From: Adineta ricciae
Taxonomy: Eukaryota > Rotifera > Eurotatoria > Adinetida > Adinetidae
Reading direction: 5' to 3'
Assembly (NCBI GenBank): GCA_905250025.1
Contig: CAJNOJ010000024.1
Location: 248,001 to 312,000 of the forward strand
DNA length: 64,000 nucleotides
The first letter of the stretch is position 1, and every line of letters begins with the position of its first letter. Below are positions 37,948 to 49,891 of the stretch, piece after piece. The notes under the pieces are model-generated. The model did not search any database and had not been told where the DNA came from. It saw only the letters and a list, made by a program, of their open reading frames with translations. A program made the translations under genes and the position numbers.

Positions 37948-39075
37948 CGTCGCATTTTCATTCTATGTCGTCTCTTTTTCTTTTTCGTTCTTGTTTTCTG
38001 CCCTTTTGATAAATATACATATGTATACATAAGATAAATATATTCGGTTGAATGAATACGCCAGGTGTTGCTGTTCTTTTTTGTCGACAATCGTCTAGTA
38101 AAAATACATGCAGTCAACCGTATTAATCAAAGTTTGAAATACAAGCATGCAACCAAACAAAAAAACTAATCTATATGTGAAGTATGAACAAGAAAGCAAA
38201 GTGTATGACGATGATACATCTGCTTGAATGTTGATGCTCGAAGCTATAGAAAATATATAAACAAAAACGAATTGATTATAACCGTTCAATGACAAGAGAT
38301 AAAAACAACATCATTTGTTTTGCTTGTAGATGTGCATATTGATTGTTAAAGAAATCAACCGGAGGAGTGTATTGATCATTCTACCCTTTTGTTCGAAGTT
38401 CTTGAGTAAGATCGTAGAAGATCTATCTATCAAACAACGAGAATAATGATGTTTATCTGAGATACAATAAACAATCGAAGTTCTCTGCTTGCCAACACGT
38501 GATTTATCTTCCAGCGTTGATCCGTCGATTCTTGATCGATGTGCGACGATAAAGTATACAAAAGATTCGACAGATCTTTTATCTACGATTGTCGATGTTA
38601 GGTTAGTTTGTACTATTTCTCTTTCAGACGACAACGAAACAGACATAGGAATATGAAAAACAATGGCACGTTGTTGAATTGCGTGAGTCTATGACATTTC
38701 TTATTTGAAGATCATCATCATTCAAGAGCACATGTAACACTTTCAATTCAATTCGTTTGATTTAAGACTATTACTTCATCCTTTACATAAGGAAAGAAAG
38801 AAAGAATTAGTATCTACTAGAGCCTTTTCTTCTAACAAGTCAATATTGATTTGCATTTCGAATACGTGACATCTGTAATAGCTATTGATGATAAAAAATA
38901 AATAGTTATTGTAAAACTTGTAACTAATCCTCTATTAATACTCGAAGCAAAAGTTCTATTGAATGAGCATGCATTACATAAGATTGCGGATGGTGCTTGT
39001 ATATAATAACGATGAGGATGTATCGATCTATGAACACTTTCAGTACTAGTCTTACCGTCATCGTTTGTTGAAGTA
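37948..39075. other. Intergenic gap
   Basis: 1.1 kb between AP-2 and MCTP, AT-rich, with stops in all frames. Nothing further was recognised. Confidence 0.6.
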
Positions 39076-42000
39076 ATGAATATGTCGGGAGAAAGTACCG
39101 ATTCAGAATGTACATCAGCCGAGAATAGCTTTCGATCTCGATCACTGTTACGTCATGTACGGAATAAATTAGCACGTAAAAGTTTCAATCGCCATCATAC
39201 GCAAACAGCAACGGATCGGTCATTATCTGTGGCGTTGATTCGCACGAGTCATCGATCGTTCGATTATGCAGAGATCGAAAAACGATCGATTAGTAAAACA
39301 CCCACATCGTATTCGCATCGTATGTCTCTACTCAATCAAGTTAGATCACATTTCACTGGATCAAGAAAATACCGTCAAACTATTCCTTCTGATTGGAACG
39401 ATGACGATAATGATGATAGGTTATCATTTCGATCAGTTCACTCACTTGCAGTAAGTTACATTGACCTTTTATAGATTTAATATAATAACTTCTCTTTTCC
39501 GCATTATTTACCACAGGTATCGTTTTTTTTTCTCTCGACGTCATTTACCCATTTCTATTAGTATTCACACATGTGAATAGAAACATGTAATTTTCGATTA
39601 ATTCGCTGAATTCTCCGTTGGAAAATCATCCTATCGTAGTATTTTTTCTACCTATAAAATGTGCTCGAATACAATCATTGTAAACAACGATTCGCTTGAC
39701 TGATTTCGTTCGATAGATTCATTTTGTTTACCTTCAAATATTTCTACGCAGTCGACAGAGGTTAGGATCAAATCAATACAAAGAAAAATATTTCTTATGG
39801 CCAACGGAGTAAGTACTGAACTAGTTCTGATCGTCGTCGTTTCCTCTAAGTTGTATGTCGAGTTCTCGAGGTTATGTACGTGCTGACTTTTCGTGCCAGT
39901 ATTCAGTAAAATAGTAATAGCGTTTTATGGCTTTGATGCCTCCTTTTTATATGCAATAGTCAATAAAGACACATTGTGCTTTTCTTTTTCTCATTGTAAC
40001 TAATCATCTGTTGCATTTTTCGACATATGCATGCTGTTTCGAGCTAGACGATTTTGAAAAGAACAAAACTGACCTTGAAGATTAAGAACCAGTTCGCATG
40101 GCATTTTTAAAATGAATATTCTAAGAAACTTAACATACATGTAATCATGAAATACTTTTGTTCTTGTATCAAGGTGACTTTAATTTACTCCATATTTTTA
40201 CATACGAGAGAAAAACAGTGAAGTTTTCTTTTTCTCTAGGAGATCAAGCCGTCGCCGACGAGCGAAGAACAGCTGAGTTCCACAACAAATGGGATTGATT
40301 CATCTTCATCTGACTCTCCTCTTTCTTCGAACCACAAAGCTGAAGATGGTCATGACAAAACAGCGCTGCTCAATGGCTCCACGAATATGACTGTAGAAGA
40401 AAATGGATCCACGGATCTCAGTAAAACATTGAATAACAGTCGAGTGACATTAAACAAATTCAAAGATCAACTAACACAACGTGCGCGCACTGTAATTCCC
40501 AAAACGCCAGCGATCGGTTCGATTTTCAACAATTCAACGCCGACAACACCGACAGACAATGAACCCGATGAAGCGTATTGGACGGAAATCTGTATCGAAC
40601 GAGGAGCCAATCTTTGTGTTAAAGACATTGGCGGCTCAAGTGATCCTTACGTAAAGGTCGTCTACGGTACCGAAGAAAAGTATACAACACAAACAGTATC
40701 AAAAAGTCTGAATCCTGTTTGGAATGAGAAATTTTCCATATTTACCAATGATCTGAATTTGCCATTGTACTTCCATGTTTATGATCATGATCGTATTGGA
40801 CGGGACGAGTCGATGGGCACAGCCAAAATTGAATTGTGGAAGTTACCATTCGAAAGATTATATGGTGCGAATCTTGAATTGGAAGGTGAAGATCGAAGTG
40901 ATAACAAAAATGGTACACTAAAAGTCAGCATTACGATAACACCGAAATCTTTAGAATTCCATGATGAGGTGAGAGAAAGCGAATTTCAGTTCGCTCTCAA
41001 AGAATTTATTCGATTTCTTCTTACAGGTTCTTCGAAACATAGCAAAACAATCTCAAGTGAAATCCTTTTTTGGCGGTCGATCGGGAAATAATAGTGGTGT
41101 CGTCGTACCTCGGCGTACAATTGATGTCTTTGTCATCGAAGGACGAAATTTGAAATCCCGCAATCCGGACGGATTCTGTAGTCCTTTTGTTCGACTTAAA
41201 TATGGCAATAAGAAAAGTCGAACACAAGTTAGACTTCTCTCCGAACAACAACCTGATTTCATTTGTTTGTTTCATCTTTAGACAATTAAATATACTCGTA
41301 GTCCCGTATGGCATCAATCATTTATGTACGATACATACGTTGGTGAACTTCCTCCAATTGAAATCGCTGTATTTGATGATGCAAGTAGTTCCGGAGATTT
41401 CATCGGCCGGTAAGGACTGATTTAAAAGAAGTTTTATGCACATTGATTTTCTTCTAGAGGACTTTGCAACTTAGCACATTTGAACGAAGAACGCACACAT
41501 CGAATTCCAGTGGACTTAGAAGATGGTGCTGGTATTGTAGATCTGTTTGTGACGATCACTCAGACTACTGCATTGCAAGAGGCAACTAATGATGGAGATA
41601 GTGCATCGAACATCCCTCTCGATGCGATGCCATCGAGATTGAAACCAGAAGATGCAAATCGTTATGTTCGTAACCATTTTCTTTACGAATTCGATCTTTA
41701 AATAGAAAATTGACTTGTTTTCTAGACGTTTCTTCAAACATTTAAGAATATGAATCCAATTCTTGACGTTGGCAAACTCGAAATCAAAAGTAAATCGTAG
41801 ATTTCCACTCGATTCATTCTTTCTAACAAATACAATGATTTCGTTTCAGTTTTTCAAGCACGTGATCTCAGTGCAAAAGATATTATTGGTAAATCGGATC
41901 CATTTTGTATCGTTGAGCTTGATTCCAGTCGTTTACGCACACATACAATATATAAAACACTCGATCCTGTTTGGAATAAATCATTCATTATGCCATGTCA

Positions 42001-43375
42001 AGATATTCATTCTGTGGTAGAATTAACTATCTATGACGAGGACTCCAATGGTGATAATGAATTTATTGGCAAAGTGGCAATTCCGCTATTGACTGTAGGA
42101 AGTATTTAACGTCCATAAATGTCTTGTATGTTGTTTGTTTAGATCCAAAATGGTCAAAAGAAATGGATGCAATTGAAAGATCGAAAATGCCTTTTACCTG
42201 TGAAAGGAGCCATCGAAATTGAAGCTTCGTTTTTCTATTCGAATGTGAGAATTCCTTTTCTCGTCATGTCCATTCAATGAACTTTTTGATAAACTTCTAG
42301 TTGAAAGCAGTTATTCGAACGATCAATCCCCGACAAGTTGCATACTATCAAATGGATAATAAATTCAGTATTGGGGTCTGTATAGGAAAATAATTTACTG
42401 AAGAAATTTTCATCTAGTAGAATTTTTTCAGGCGATCAAACAACATCTAGCACGTATCACAAATATGCTGTCAGGTGTAATCAATGTGATGAAATTTATT
42501 AATCACTGTTTCCAATGGGACAATCCATGGTTGAGTTTCGGAACATTTATGGTACGGAATTGATCAAAGAAGCATTTCGTTGTCGAAGAAAAGTTGTCTC
42601 TCTAGGTAACTTTGATCATTGTTTGGAATTTCGAGTTATATATGTTACCTGCCGCACTGTTACTCATATTGGCAAGAAACTTCCTGAACGAATATCGACG
42701 CGGACGAATTGGAAAAGCTTATGCACCTATTGAAAACGAAACAATCGCTGCTCTTGTTCAACCAGCTCCTGTTATAGAAGAAGAATTACCTGACGCGGAA
42801 CTAAGTGCTAAAGTAAGACAAAGAAACGTGCAGATTAAGTTCAAACTATATTACTAATACTTGTAGGAACCAAAGAAATCCTTTATGGGTGTCATATCAG
42901 GTATTCAAGATACGGTTTTGGAAATTCAAGGTTACATCGATGATGTTGCATCGACATTGGAACGAGTTAAGAAGTATGTTGAATACTCTCGTTTGAAAAT
43001 CTAACTGTCGTTGAATCTTTTTAGCCTGTTCAATTATAGTGTTCCTTGGCTATCAACATTACTTATTATTATCTTAGTTTTAGTATCTGTGTTACTCTAT
43101 TACGTTCCCCTTCGAGCTTTAATTTTAGCATTTGTTATCAACAAATTTACCAAACGATTCCGTAAACCAAAAGGTTTCATTGATAATAACGAACTGGCCG
43201 ATTTCTTTTCTCGATTGCCTTCGGATCCCGAATTGGTACGTCATTCTTCTTCTTCTTCTTCTCAACGAAAAGGAGAGTAACATGCACTTGTTTGTGTTTG
43301 TAGGTACGATATCGTGAACTGAAAGTTATTCAACGTGCTGGAACGCAGAAAAAGAGCAAACCAAGCAAGAAATAA
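39076..43375 (+). CDS. MCTP: Multiple C2 domain and transmembrane protein
   Basis: Fourteen exons join in frame to 947 residues. The first (39076-39450) and the start of the second (40240-40968) encode a basic, Ser-rich N-terminal region. Three C2 domains follow. C2A has GGSSDPYVKV and YDHDRIGRDE, with the calcium-binding Asp residues. C2B has GFCSPFVRLKYG, where the usual Asp is Ser, and VFDDASSSGD. C2C has IGKSDPFCIVE and YDEDSNGDNE. Two membrane hairpins close the protein, one with WNFELYMLPAALLLILA and one with VPWLSTLLIIILVLVSVLLYY, then INKFTKRFRKP and NNELADFFSRLPSDPEL, strongly conserved in MCTP1/2. MCTPs are ER-anchored calcium sensors at membranes and synapses. Intron 1 is 789 bp; all others are 46-67 bp. 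The 3' end faces XPNPEP3 across 207 bp. Confidence 0.95.
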
Positions 43376-43582
43376 ACGTACACAGACATTTCTCATTCCA
43401 CAGTTCTTGTAAAACGTCATTTGTGATAAAGAAATCTGTTTGCTTACACTTTCAATTCGGATTCTTTTTTTGATTTTTTTCAAAAATATTCTCATCGATT
43501 GTATATGATGAATTCGTTCACAGTAGAAACAAACGTCTTTCTTTTTCGTATCATCAGTAAACTACATCGTTTGAGAACCAAA

Positions 43583-45189
43583 TCATTCGATAGACGTTCG
43601 ATCTCTTTCATCAAGTAGTTTATATAAATCATTGACTTCCTTCGGACACGACTTTGTTAACACCTCGTAACCTTGATCAGTTATTAATACATCGTCTTCG
43701 ATTCGAGTGGCAAAACCACGATACATCAATGGGACGTCTTGGCAGTCCCACGGAATATAGAGACCTAAGTAGAGGTAATCGTTAATGATGAAATTTGACG
43801 ATTCGCTTTGTACCTGGCTCGATGGTAATCACATTTCCTGATTGTAATGGTTCAGAGAATGGTATTGCTTCACAATCGTGAACATCTAAACCTGTGTAAA
43901 AGCGAAGAATTCTCCATTAATCCAGATAAAGTTCATGATTTACCAAGATGATGACTAACACTTGTTGGACACAGATCATTGACAATTCGTTTTGCATCTC
44001 TCTCATCAATGGATCGTGAGAGAATGAATTCTTCGCGTAGATATTTGATCATATACTGATCAGCGACAGCATTCAATTTACTTCTAGATATAGATTTATC
44101 TCCTGAGCTGAAATATCCAATCAGGTCTTTTTGAACGGTTAGCAAAATTTCATAGAGTTGCTGTTGTGCAGAGGTAAATCGACCGTTCATGGGCCATAAA
44201 CGTGTTATATCACCTGCATATTGTTTATACAAACAACCGCCGTCTAACATGATTAAATCATCCTTAGTAATCGGCTGATCATTCTTTTGATAGTGAAGAA
44301 CATTGGATCTAAATAAGTTATTTCTTTATAGTTAAGGAAACGAATGGATTTAGCAGATCTACCTCCCCTTAGCAGCTACAACTGGATAGAATGCCATAGA
44401 AGTACTCCCTAATCGTGCACATTCGTATTGAAATCTGGCTTGAATCAAGTATTCATTGTCAATCCTTTTCTTGCAGTTTTTGATTGTTTGAATGAAAGCG
44501 CTCGAAGTTAATTGACACGCGTGACGAAGAAGATCCTGCTCTGTTGTCGATTTTATTGATCGTAGTGAATGCAAGAAATGGTTTAATTGATTACAAACAG
44601 TTGATGTAGAGAATCGTTTGAAGAACGGCACTAAATTCTTTTTATTGATACTCGCATCGTCAATCAGTTGTGAATTATGAAACAGAACTGATGACGAAGG
44701 AATTTTCCATGTTGTTAATTGATTCATTGGATAAACATGGTCAATACCGAATATTTCACAAATTTGTTCCTTATTCTTTATCGTTGGTCCAAACCATCGC
44801 TCGTATTCGTCAATCAATGTCATTGGGCAAGGTGGTAGGAATAAACTAGTCGAATACGTTTGATCGTTACCGTTGAGTAAAAGTAACGCATCAGGCTGCA
44901 TGCAGCCAGTAAGATAGTAAAAGTCGGATTGTTGTTTGAACGGAAAATAAGCAACATCAGGACCCATGAATAATCTTGACGATGCTGGTAGACAAATCGT
45001 GAAATTCGTTGAAGTTTTATCTTCCTTCTGTGTTTTGATATAATTACGAATAAGATTTACAAGTGCTTGACGTCGTTGCTGAAATTCGTTCAATGATATT
45101 CCAGTCGTTGATAGATCATAATGATCAATGTAAGTGTGAGAATGGCGAAGGAACGATTTTATGAGAGATTTAGAGCGAATGGTAAACAT
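43583..45189 (-). CDS. XPNPEP3: Xaa-Pro aminopeptidase 3 (mitochondrial type)
   Basis: Four exons on the minus strand (44363-45189, 43944-44308, 43814-43891, 43583-43764) join in frame to 483 residues. The first 15 residues are basic (MFTIRSKSLIKSFLRHS), fitting a presequence. The N-terminal domain of the M24B family has FQQRRQALVNLI, SDFYYLTGC and ERWFGP. The pita-bread metallopeptidase domain shows FYPVVAAKGRSNVLHY, LDGGCLYKQYAGDITRLWP (metal-ligand Asp in the LDGGC and DITR motifs), the His of LDVHDCE, ITIEPG and ATRIEDDVLIT, ending CPKEVNDLYKLL. It would remove an N-terminal residue before Pro from matured mitochondrial proteins. The HSP70 stop is 130 bp upstream on the same strand. A TGTAG acceptor-like site lies 9 nt before the ATG. 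Confidence 0.93.
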
Positions 45190-45318
45190 TTGTTTTGTCT
45201 ACAGTGAATGAACAGTTTAGATTGGAATGAAGCTTGTGAATATTAGAAAATATTCGTCGAAGATTTATTGGTCACAGAAGTAAAAAAAATAAAATTTTAA
45301 AATTAGGTATTTAAAGAT

Positions 45319-47427
45319 TTAATCCATTTCTTCGATCGTCGGACCACGGCTTGTACTTTCATTTCCATTACCGCCTAAAGAACAATCATACGGTTAGAGA
45401 ATGTCGTTTTGTTGAATTCGACTACTTACCATGAAGTTTGGCCATAATGGGTGAGCAAATACGTTCGACTTCTTGTCGTTTATGCTCGAACTCGTCTTTG
45501 TCAGCGAGTTGATTTGATTCAGCCCATGTTAATGTTGATTTCACAATTTCACTAATTTTCCTCTTGTCGTCGGACGAAAGTTTCGACGAAATCTGTTCAT
45601 CGTCAATAGATGATTTCATTCGAAAACAGTAATCTTCCAATGCACCTTTAGCAGTAATTCGTTCACGCTGAATTCTATCTTCTTGCTTGTATGTTTCGGC
45701 ATCGGAAACCATGCGGTCGATTTCATCTTTGGATAATCGACTACCATCATTTCGAATGGTGATATTCTTTTCTTGACCACCGGATTTCTCTACCGCCGAT
45801 ACGTTCAATATACCATTTGCATCGATATCAAAACAAACTTCAATCTTCGGTACACCACGTGGTGCCGGAGGAATTCCAGTGAGTGTAAAACTGCCCAGTA
45901 AATGATTATCTTTTGTCATGGCACGTTCACCTTCGAAGACTTTTATATCAACACCAGGCTGATTATCTGCATAGGTCGTAAATGTCTGCGTTTGCCTTGT
46001 TGGAATACTGGAATTTCGTGCAATTAATGTGGTCATGACACCACCAGCTGTTTCAATGCCCTACAATAGAAGAATTGTATATGTAAACGAAAAAAAGTTC
46101 ATGATGATTGCTTACCATCGATAATGGAATGATATCGATGAGAAGAACAGATTTGACTGCTTTGGATTGATCACCGGTGAGAACAGCGGCTTGAACTGCT
46201 GCACCGTAAGCAACAGCTTCATCGGGATTGATCGATCTGTTCAGAGTTTTGCCATTGAAGAAGTCCTGAAGTAGTTTTTGGACTCGAGGAATACGTGTTG
46301 AGCCTCCGACAAGAACGATTTCATGAATTTGCGATTTGTCGAGTTTTGCATCACGTAGAGCTTTTCCTACTGGATCCAATGTTGAACGGAAAAGATCAGC
46401 ACATAGTTCTTCGAATCGAGCACGTGTAATGGTTGCATTAAAATCGATACCTTCATGGAGAGAATCGATTTCGATTGTCGTTTGGGCGCTTGCTGATAAT
46501 GTTCGCTAGAAGGAAAGAAAATCAAATTTATTAAAATTATCTATCTCTCGAAAACAAATTCAACTTACTTTAGCTCTTTCGCATGCTGTTCGTAATCGTC
46601 GTAGTGCTCGTTTATTTTGTGAAATATCCTTATGGTTTTTTCGTTTGAATTCTTCGACAAAGTGCGTCACCATACGATTGTCAAAATCTTCACCGCCTAA
46701 ATGAGTATCACCAGCGGTCGATTTCACTTCGAATACACCATTATCCATGACTAGTACTGATACATCGAATGTACCACCACCCAAATCGAAAATGAGAACA
46801 TTTTTTTCACCGGTCACTTGTTTATCTAAGCCATAAGCAATGGCGGCTGCAGTTGGTTCATTAATAATTCGAAGGACGTTAAGACCAGCAATGATACCTG
46901 CATCTCGAGTCGCTTGTCGTTGTGCGTCGTTGAAGTACGCTGGTACGGTGATAACAGCTTGGGAAACTGTTCTGCCAAGATAAGCTTCAGCTGTTTCTTT
47001 CATTTTTGTCAAAACCATCGAAGAGATTTCTTCTGGCGTAAAGGATTTTGTTTCACTACGATATTCGACTTGAATTTTTGGTTTACCGCCATCGTTGATA
47101 ACTGTGAACGGCCAATGTTTCATATCTGACTGTACAGTTGGATCATCGTATTTACGACCAATCAATCGTTTCGCATCGAAAACTGTGTTGGTCGGGTTCA
47201 TTGCTACTTGATTCTTAGCTGCATCACCGATTAAACGTTCACTATCGGTGAATCCTACATACGATGGCGTTGTTCGATTGCCTTGATCATTGGCGATAAT
47301 TTCAACTTTACCATTTTCGAAAATACCAACACACTACAATGAAAAGTTCAATTAGAATCCATCAGATAGCGTGCTTAATACTTACTGAGTATGTAGTTCC
47401 TAAATCAATACCAATTGCGCGAGCCAT
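45319..47427 (-). CDS. HSP70: Cytosolic HSP70 chaperone, introns present, ends EEMD
   Basis: Five exons on the minus strand (47386-47427, 46569-47333, 46116-46505, 45430-46060, 45319-45374) join in frame to 627 residues. ATPase-domain signatures are [22 protein letters not shown] and [16 protein letters not shown]. The substrate domain has [27 protein letters not shown] and a helical lid. The absence of a signal or presequence and the ending PTIEEMD place it with cytosolic HSP70, but the usual EEVD that TPR co-chaperones bind reads EEMD, and the Gly/Pro-rich stretch before it is short. Strongly heat-induced HSP70 genes are often intronless, while this one has four introns of 52-63 bp. It still has a heat-shock promoter (47489-47573). 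Confidence 0.95.
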
Positions 47428-47488
47428 TTCGGTATATTCTGAAGACGTTGTAGGAAGAATTGTTGATGAAAAATCGTTTGAAAATGCA

Positions 47489-47573
47489 TTTTATATATAC
47501 AAATGATGAGATTTTTCGAATATAATCGAGAATCTTCTAGTAAATTCGAGTAAAAGGTAGAATATTTGAGAAT
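47489..47573 (-). promoter_or_regulatory. HSP70 promoter: heat-shock elements and TATA box
   Basis: On the minus strand a TATATAAA box lies at about 47489-47499, some 62 bp before the ATG. Thirty bp further upstream is a run of alternating pentamers. Read on the + strand, 47529-47548 is AGAAT CTTCT AGTAA ATTCG, with three of four units perfect nGAAn/nTTCn. Units at 47514-47518 (TTTCG) and 47559-47573 (AGAAT ATTTG AGAAT) continue in the same 5 bp register. This is the binding pattern of trimeric heat-shock factor. An acceptor-like CTTCAG (to 47439) lies 11 nt before the ATG. Confidence 0.75.
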
Positions 47574-48023
47574 GGTGATGAAATGAGTCTTCTCATCAAA
47601 CACTATACAACGATCATAAAAAGTTGCGCAAGCATGTATCATTTCCTTTCCCTTGACACACACGGTTCGAAAGAATGTGTCATAGCGTATCCTCTCATTG
47701 GTTATTTGAGAAACGTGCACGACTGTCATAATGATTCCGTACGACATCTTTGTAAAGTACAATTTAGAAAAAGTCTTCGAAATATAGTGCACGCGTAGGT
47801 GTGCGTTGAAAGTATCCTTAGGAGTGGAAGCTTCCCAATAACTTTTCTAATTCACTTCCTGCCTATTAGGACTAATTTTCTGGTGAACGAGAGCAAACAA
47901 CATCATTCCATTTCGTGGACACAGTTTCGGATGACTTATTCCTTTTGACTTTCAAATAAATTTTTACACTAAAAGCACTATGGAATACAAAGCAAACCCA
48001 CTACAGAACAACCACACACCGTT
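47574..48023. other. Intergenic gap upstream of HSP70
   Basis: 450 bp between the heat-shock elements and the end of the calcium sensor gene. A 71-codon frame at 47583 has no family features and looks accidental. Confidence 0.5.
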
Positions 48024-48656
48024 CTAAATTCTCTCGAACGGTGAAAGCATACAACGAATAAAATCATTTTTAAGACAACCATTTATAAATTCATCTCTTG
48101 TAAGTTTTTGATTGTGATCGATATCCAATGCGTGAAAGATATCACAAGCAAGAGTTGCTGTGGATTGATTGCGCGTCCTCCGACCGGTTATCGAACAGAG
48201 TTTGTCGAGTAAATCAATCATTTCGTTGGGCTCGATGGTGTCCGAATGATCTTTGTCAAATAATGAAAATGCATAGCTTAGTTTCTCTACTGGATCACCG
48301 ATTGATGTTAATGCATAGGCAATGAGAAATTCATTGAAATCAATTCGATTGTTTCCTAGAAAAGAGATTTCTTCGTATGAAACAACTGAAAATCAACGAA
48401 CGAACGAACCATTTCGATCGAACGCTTGAAAAACATCTTCGGCGATTTTCTCGACATTTTTCGTCGATGAATTCTCTAATTGATTGTAGAACTTGATAAA
48501 TTGCTGTTTATTCAACTGACCAGTGGGACATATACTGAGAAATTCTCGATACCAACCTTGAATCACGTGTGGTGTTAAATGTGTTTGTTTCATTAAATAT
48601 CGATAATCATTTAACGACAAATCTTCTTCTAATTGATGTGCTTGATGATTCCCCAT
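48024..48656 (-). CDS. NCS1-like: Neuronal calcium sensor family EF-hand protein
   Basis: Two exons on the minus strand (48410-48656 and 48024-48355) join to 192 residues, the normal size of NCS-1, hippocalcin and recoverin. It starts MGNHQ with Gly2, the N-myristoylation site of the family. EF1 is degenerate with CPTGQLN (family CPSG). EF2 is DRNGNNRIDFNEF, EF3 DKDHSDTIEPNE and EF4 DIDHNQKLTRDEF, each with ligand-type Asp/Asn and Glu residues. The calcium-myristoyl switch and membrane targeting are known for the family. EF3 has His-Ser in the loop and may be weaker. The single intron is 54 bp with an unusual GTTCGT donor inside a (GTTC)3 run. Which subfamily it is cannot be decided. Confidence 0.9.
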
Positions 48657-49891
48657 TTGTGAGCAAGGTCAAATGGTTTCAGTATAGTAAATGACTCAAG
48701 TTATGTCTGTCGATACACAACAAAGAGAAGCTGATCGTTACTGTCTTGACTCGTTTTCCAAGAAAAAGCATTCGCAAGTAAATGTTAACAGTTCTAATGA
48801 ATTTATATATGAGTTAGAGCAAGATAAAGAGAGAAAAACACGAGAGGAAAAAACGCGTTTTGTTGAAGATACTAGTTGCATTTTTTCCTTGATTACAAAT
48901 AGAAAAGGATGCCCTCTGTTCGTCTTTTCAAGATCACGACAAGCGACACGGATTTTTTCCTCAATGTAAACATACATTTATGGTATTTCAATTAAGTGAG
49001 TACAAAGGTTTCTTCATTGAAAGGCCGAAATGATAGAAAAAAAAGACCGAGAAGTCTTCATCAATATAGATCATCAGTCTTGAAAATCTTTCATCGAACA
49101 GATGTTATATCTTTTTTTTTTCTAAGTGATTGAGTTTCCGTTGCATCTGCTCTACTCATTATCATGCATGCTTAGTTAAATGACAAAACAAAATGCACGG
49201 CGAAGAATAATTCTCATGGTAATCATAAATTTCAATGTGACGATAAACTATTCATTGACCAAACGTCAATGATATATGTCAATATGCCATTGATCGAATA
49301 TTTTGAGCATCTTTATTATTACTAAAAAGGTAGACAGACAGGGTCAAAATCGAAGTATTCTGCAGATATGATAACCTTGATCATAGCTCATATCATTTTC
49401 GAGTACGTTTTCTTTCGCGTTGCCTCGCATGCCTATGTCATGTTCTACCTTCCGTGATGATGCGAATCTGTACAAGATGCAAGCTCATTAACTAAGAATG
49501 TGTACACATTTATGTTTTTATTTTCTTACGTTCTTCTGGTTCGTCGCTTTTTCATCTTCAAGGTTCGGAATATTTTTGCCTTAGTCTATACTCTGCGAGT
49601 TTTTTTCAATGACTTTTTTCACCTGTTCAACAAAGAAGAATCAGTCAGCCGTACGGACGTAATAGTCATGCTTTTTCTGATCAAGTAACGTTACGTTTCA
49701 CTTATGAATAACAACAAATTATCAAGGATATCTAATATATTTCATCTATATATGTAATAAAGGTAATCAGAGTGCGACAGCATCAAAAGTTGTAATCTCA
49801 ATTCTTCGCTTTAATAGCCGTGATCGAACTAGAGGGACAGGGAAAGAGAGAAGAGAGAGAGCGTGCGCGCGAAAGGAACGGATATCATCTT
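48657..49891. other. Divergent intergenic region
   Basis: 1.2 kb between the calcium sensor (-) and ankyrin/SOCS gene (+). AT-rich, no reading frame of note. It should hold both promoters. Confidence 0.6.

Noticed and set aside
47583-47798. 71-codon plus-strand frame upstream of HSP70
   Set aside because: Overlaps the promoter region and shows no domain; likely chance.
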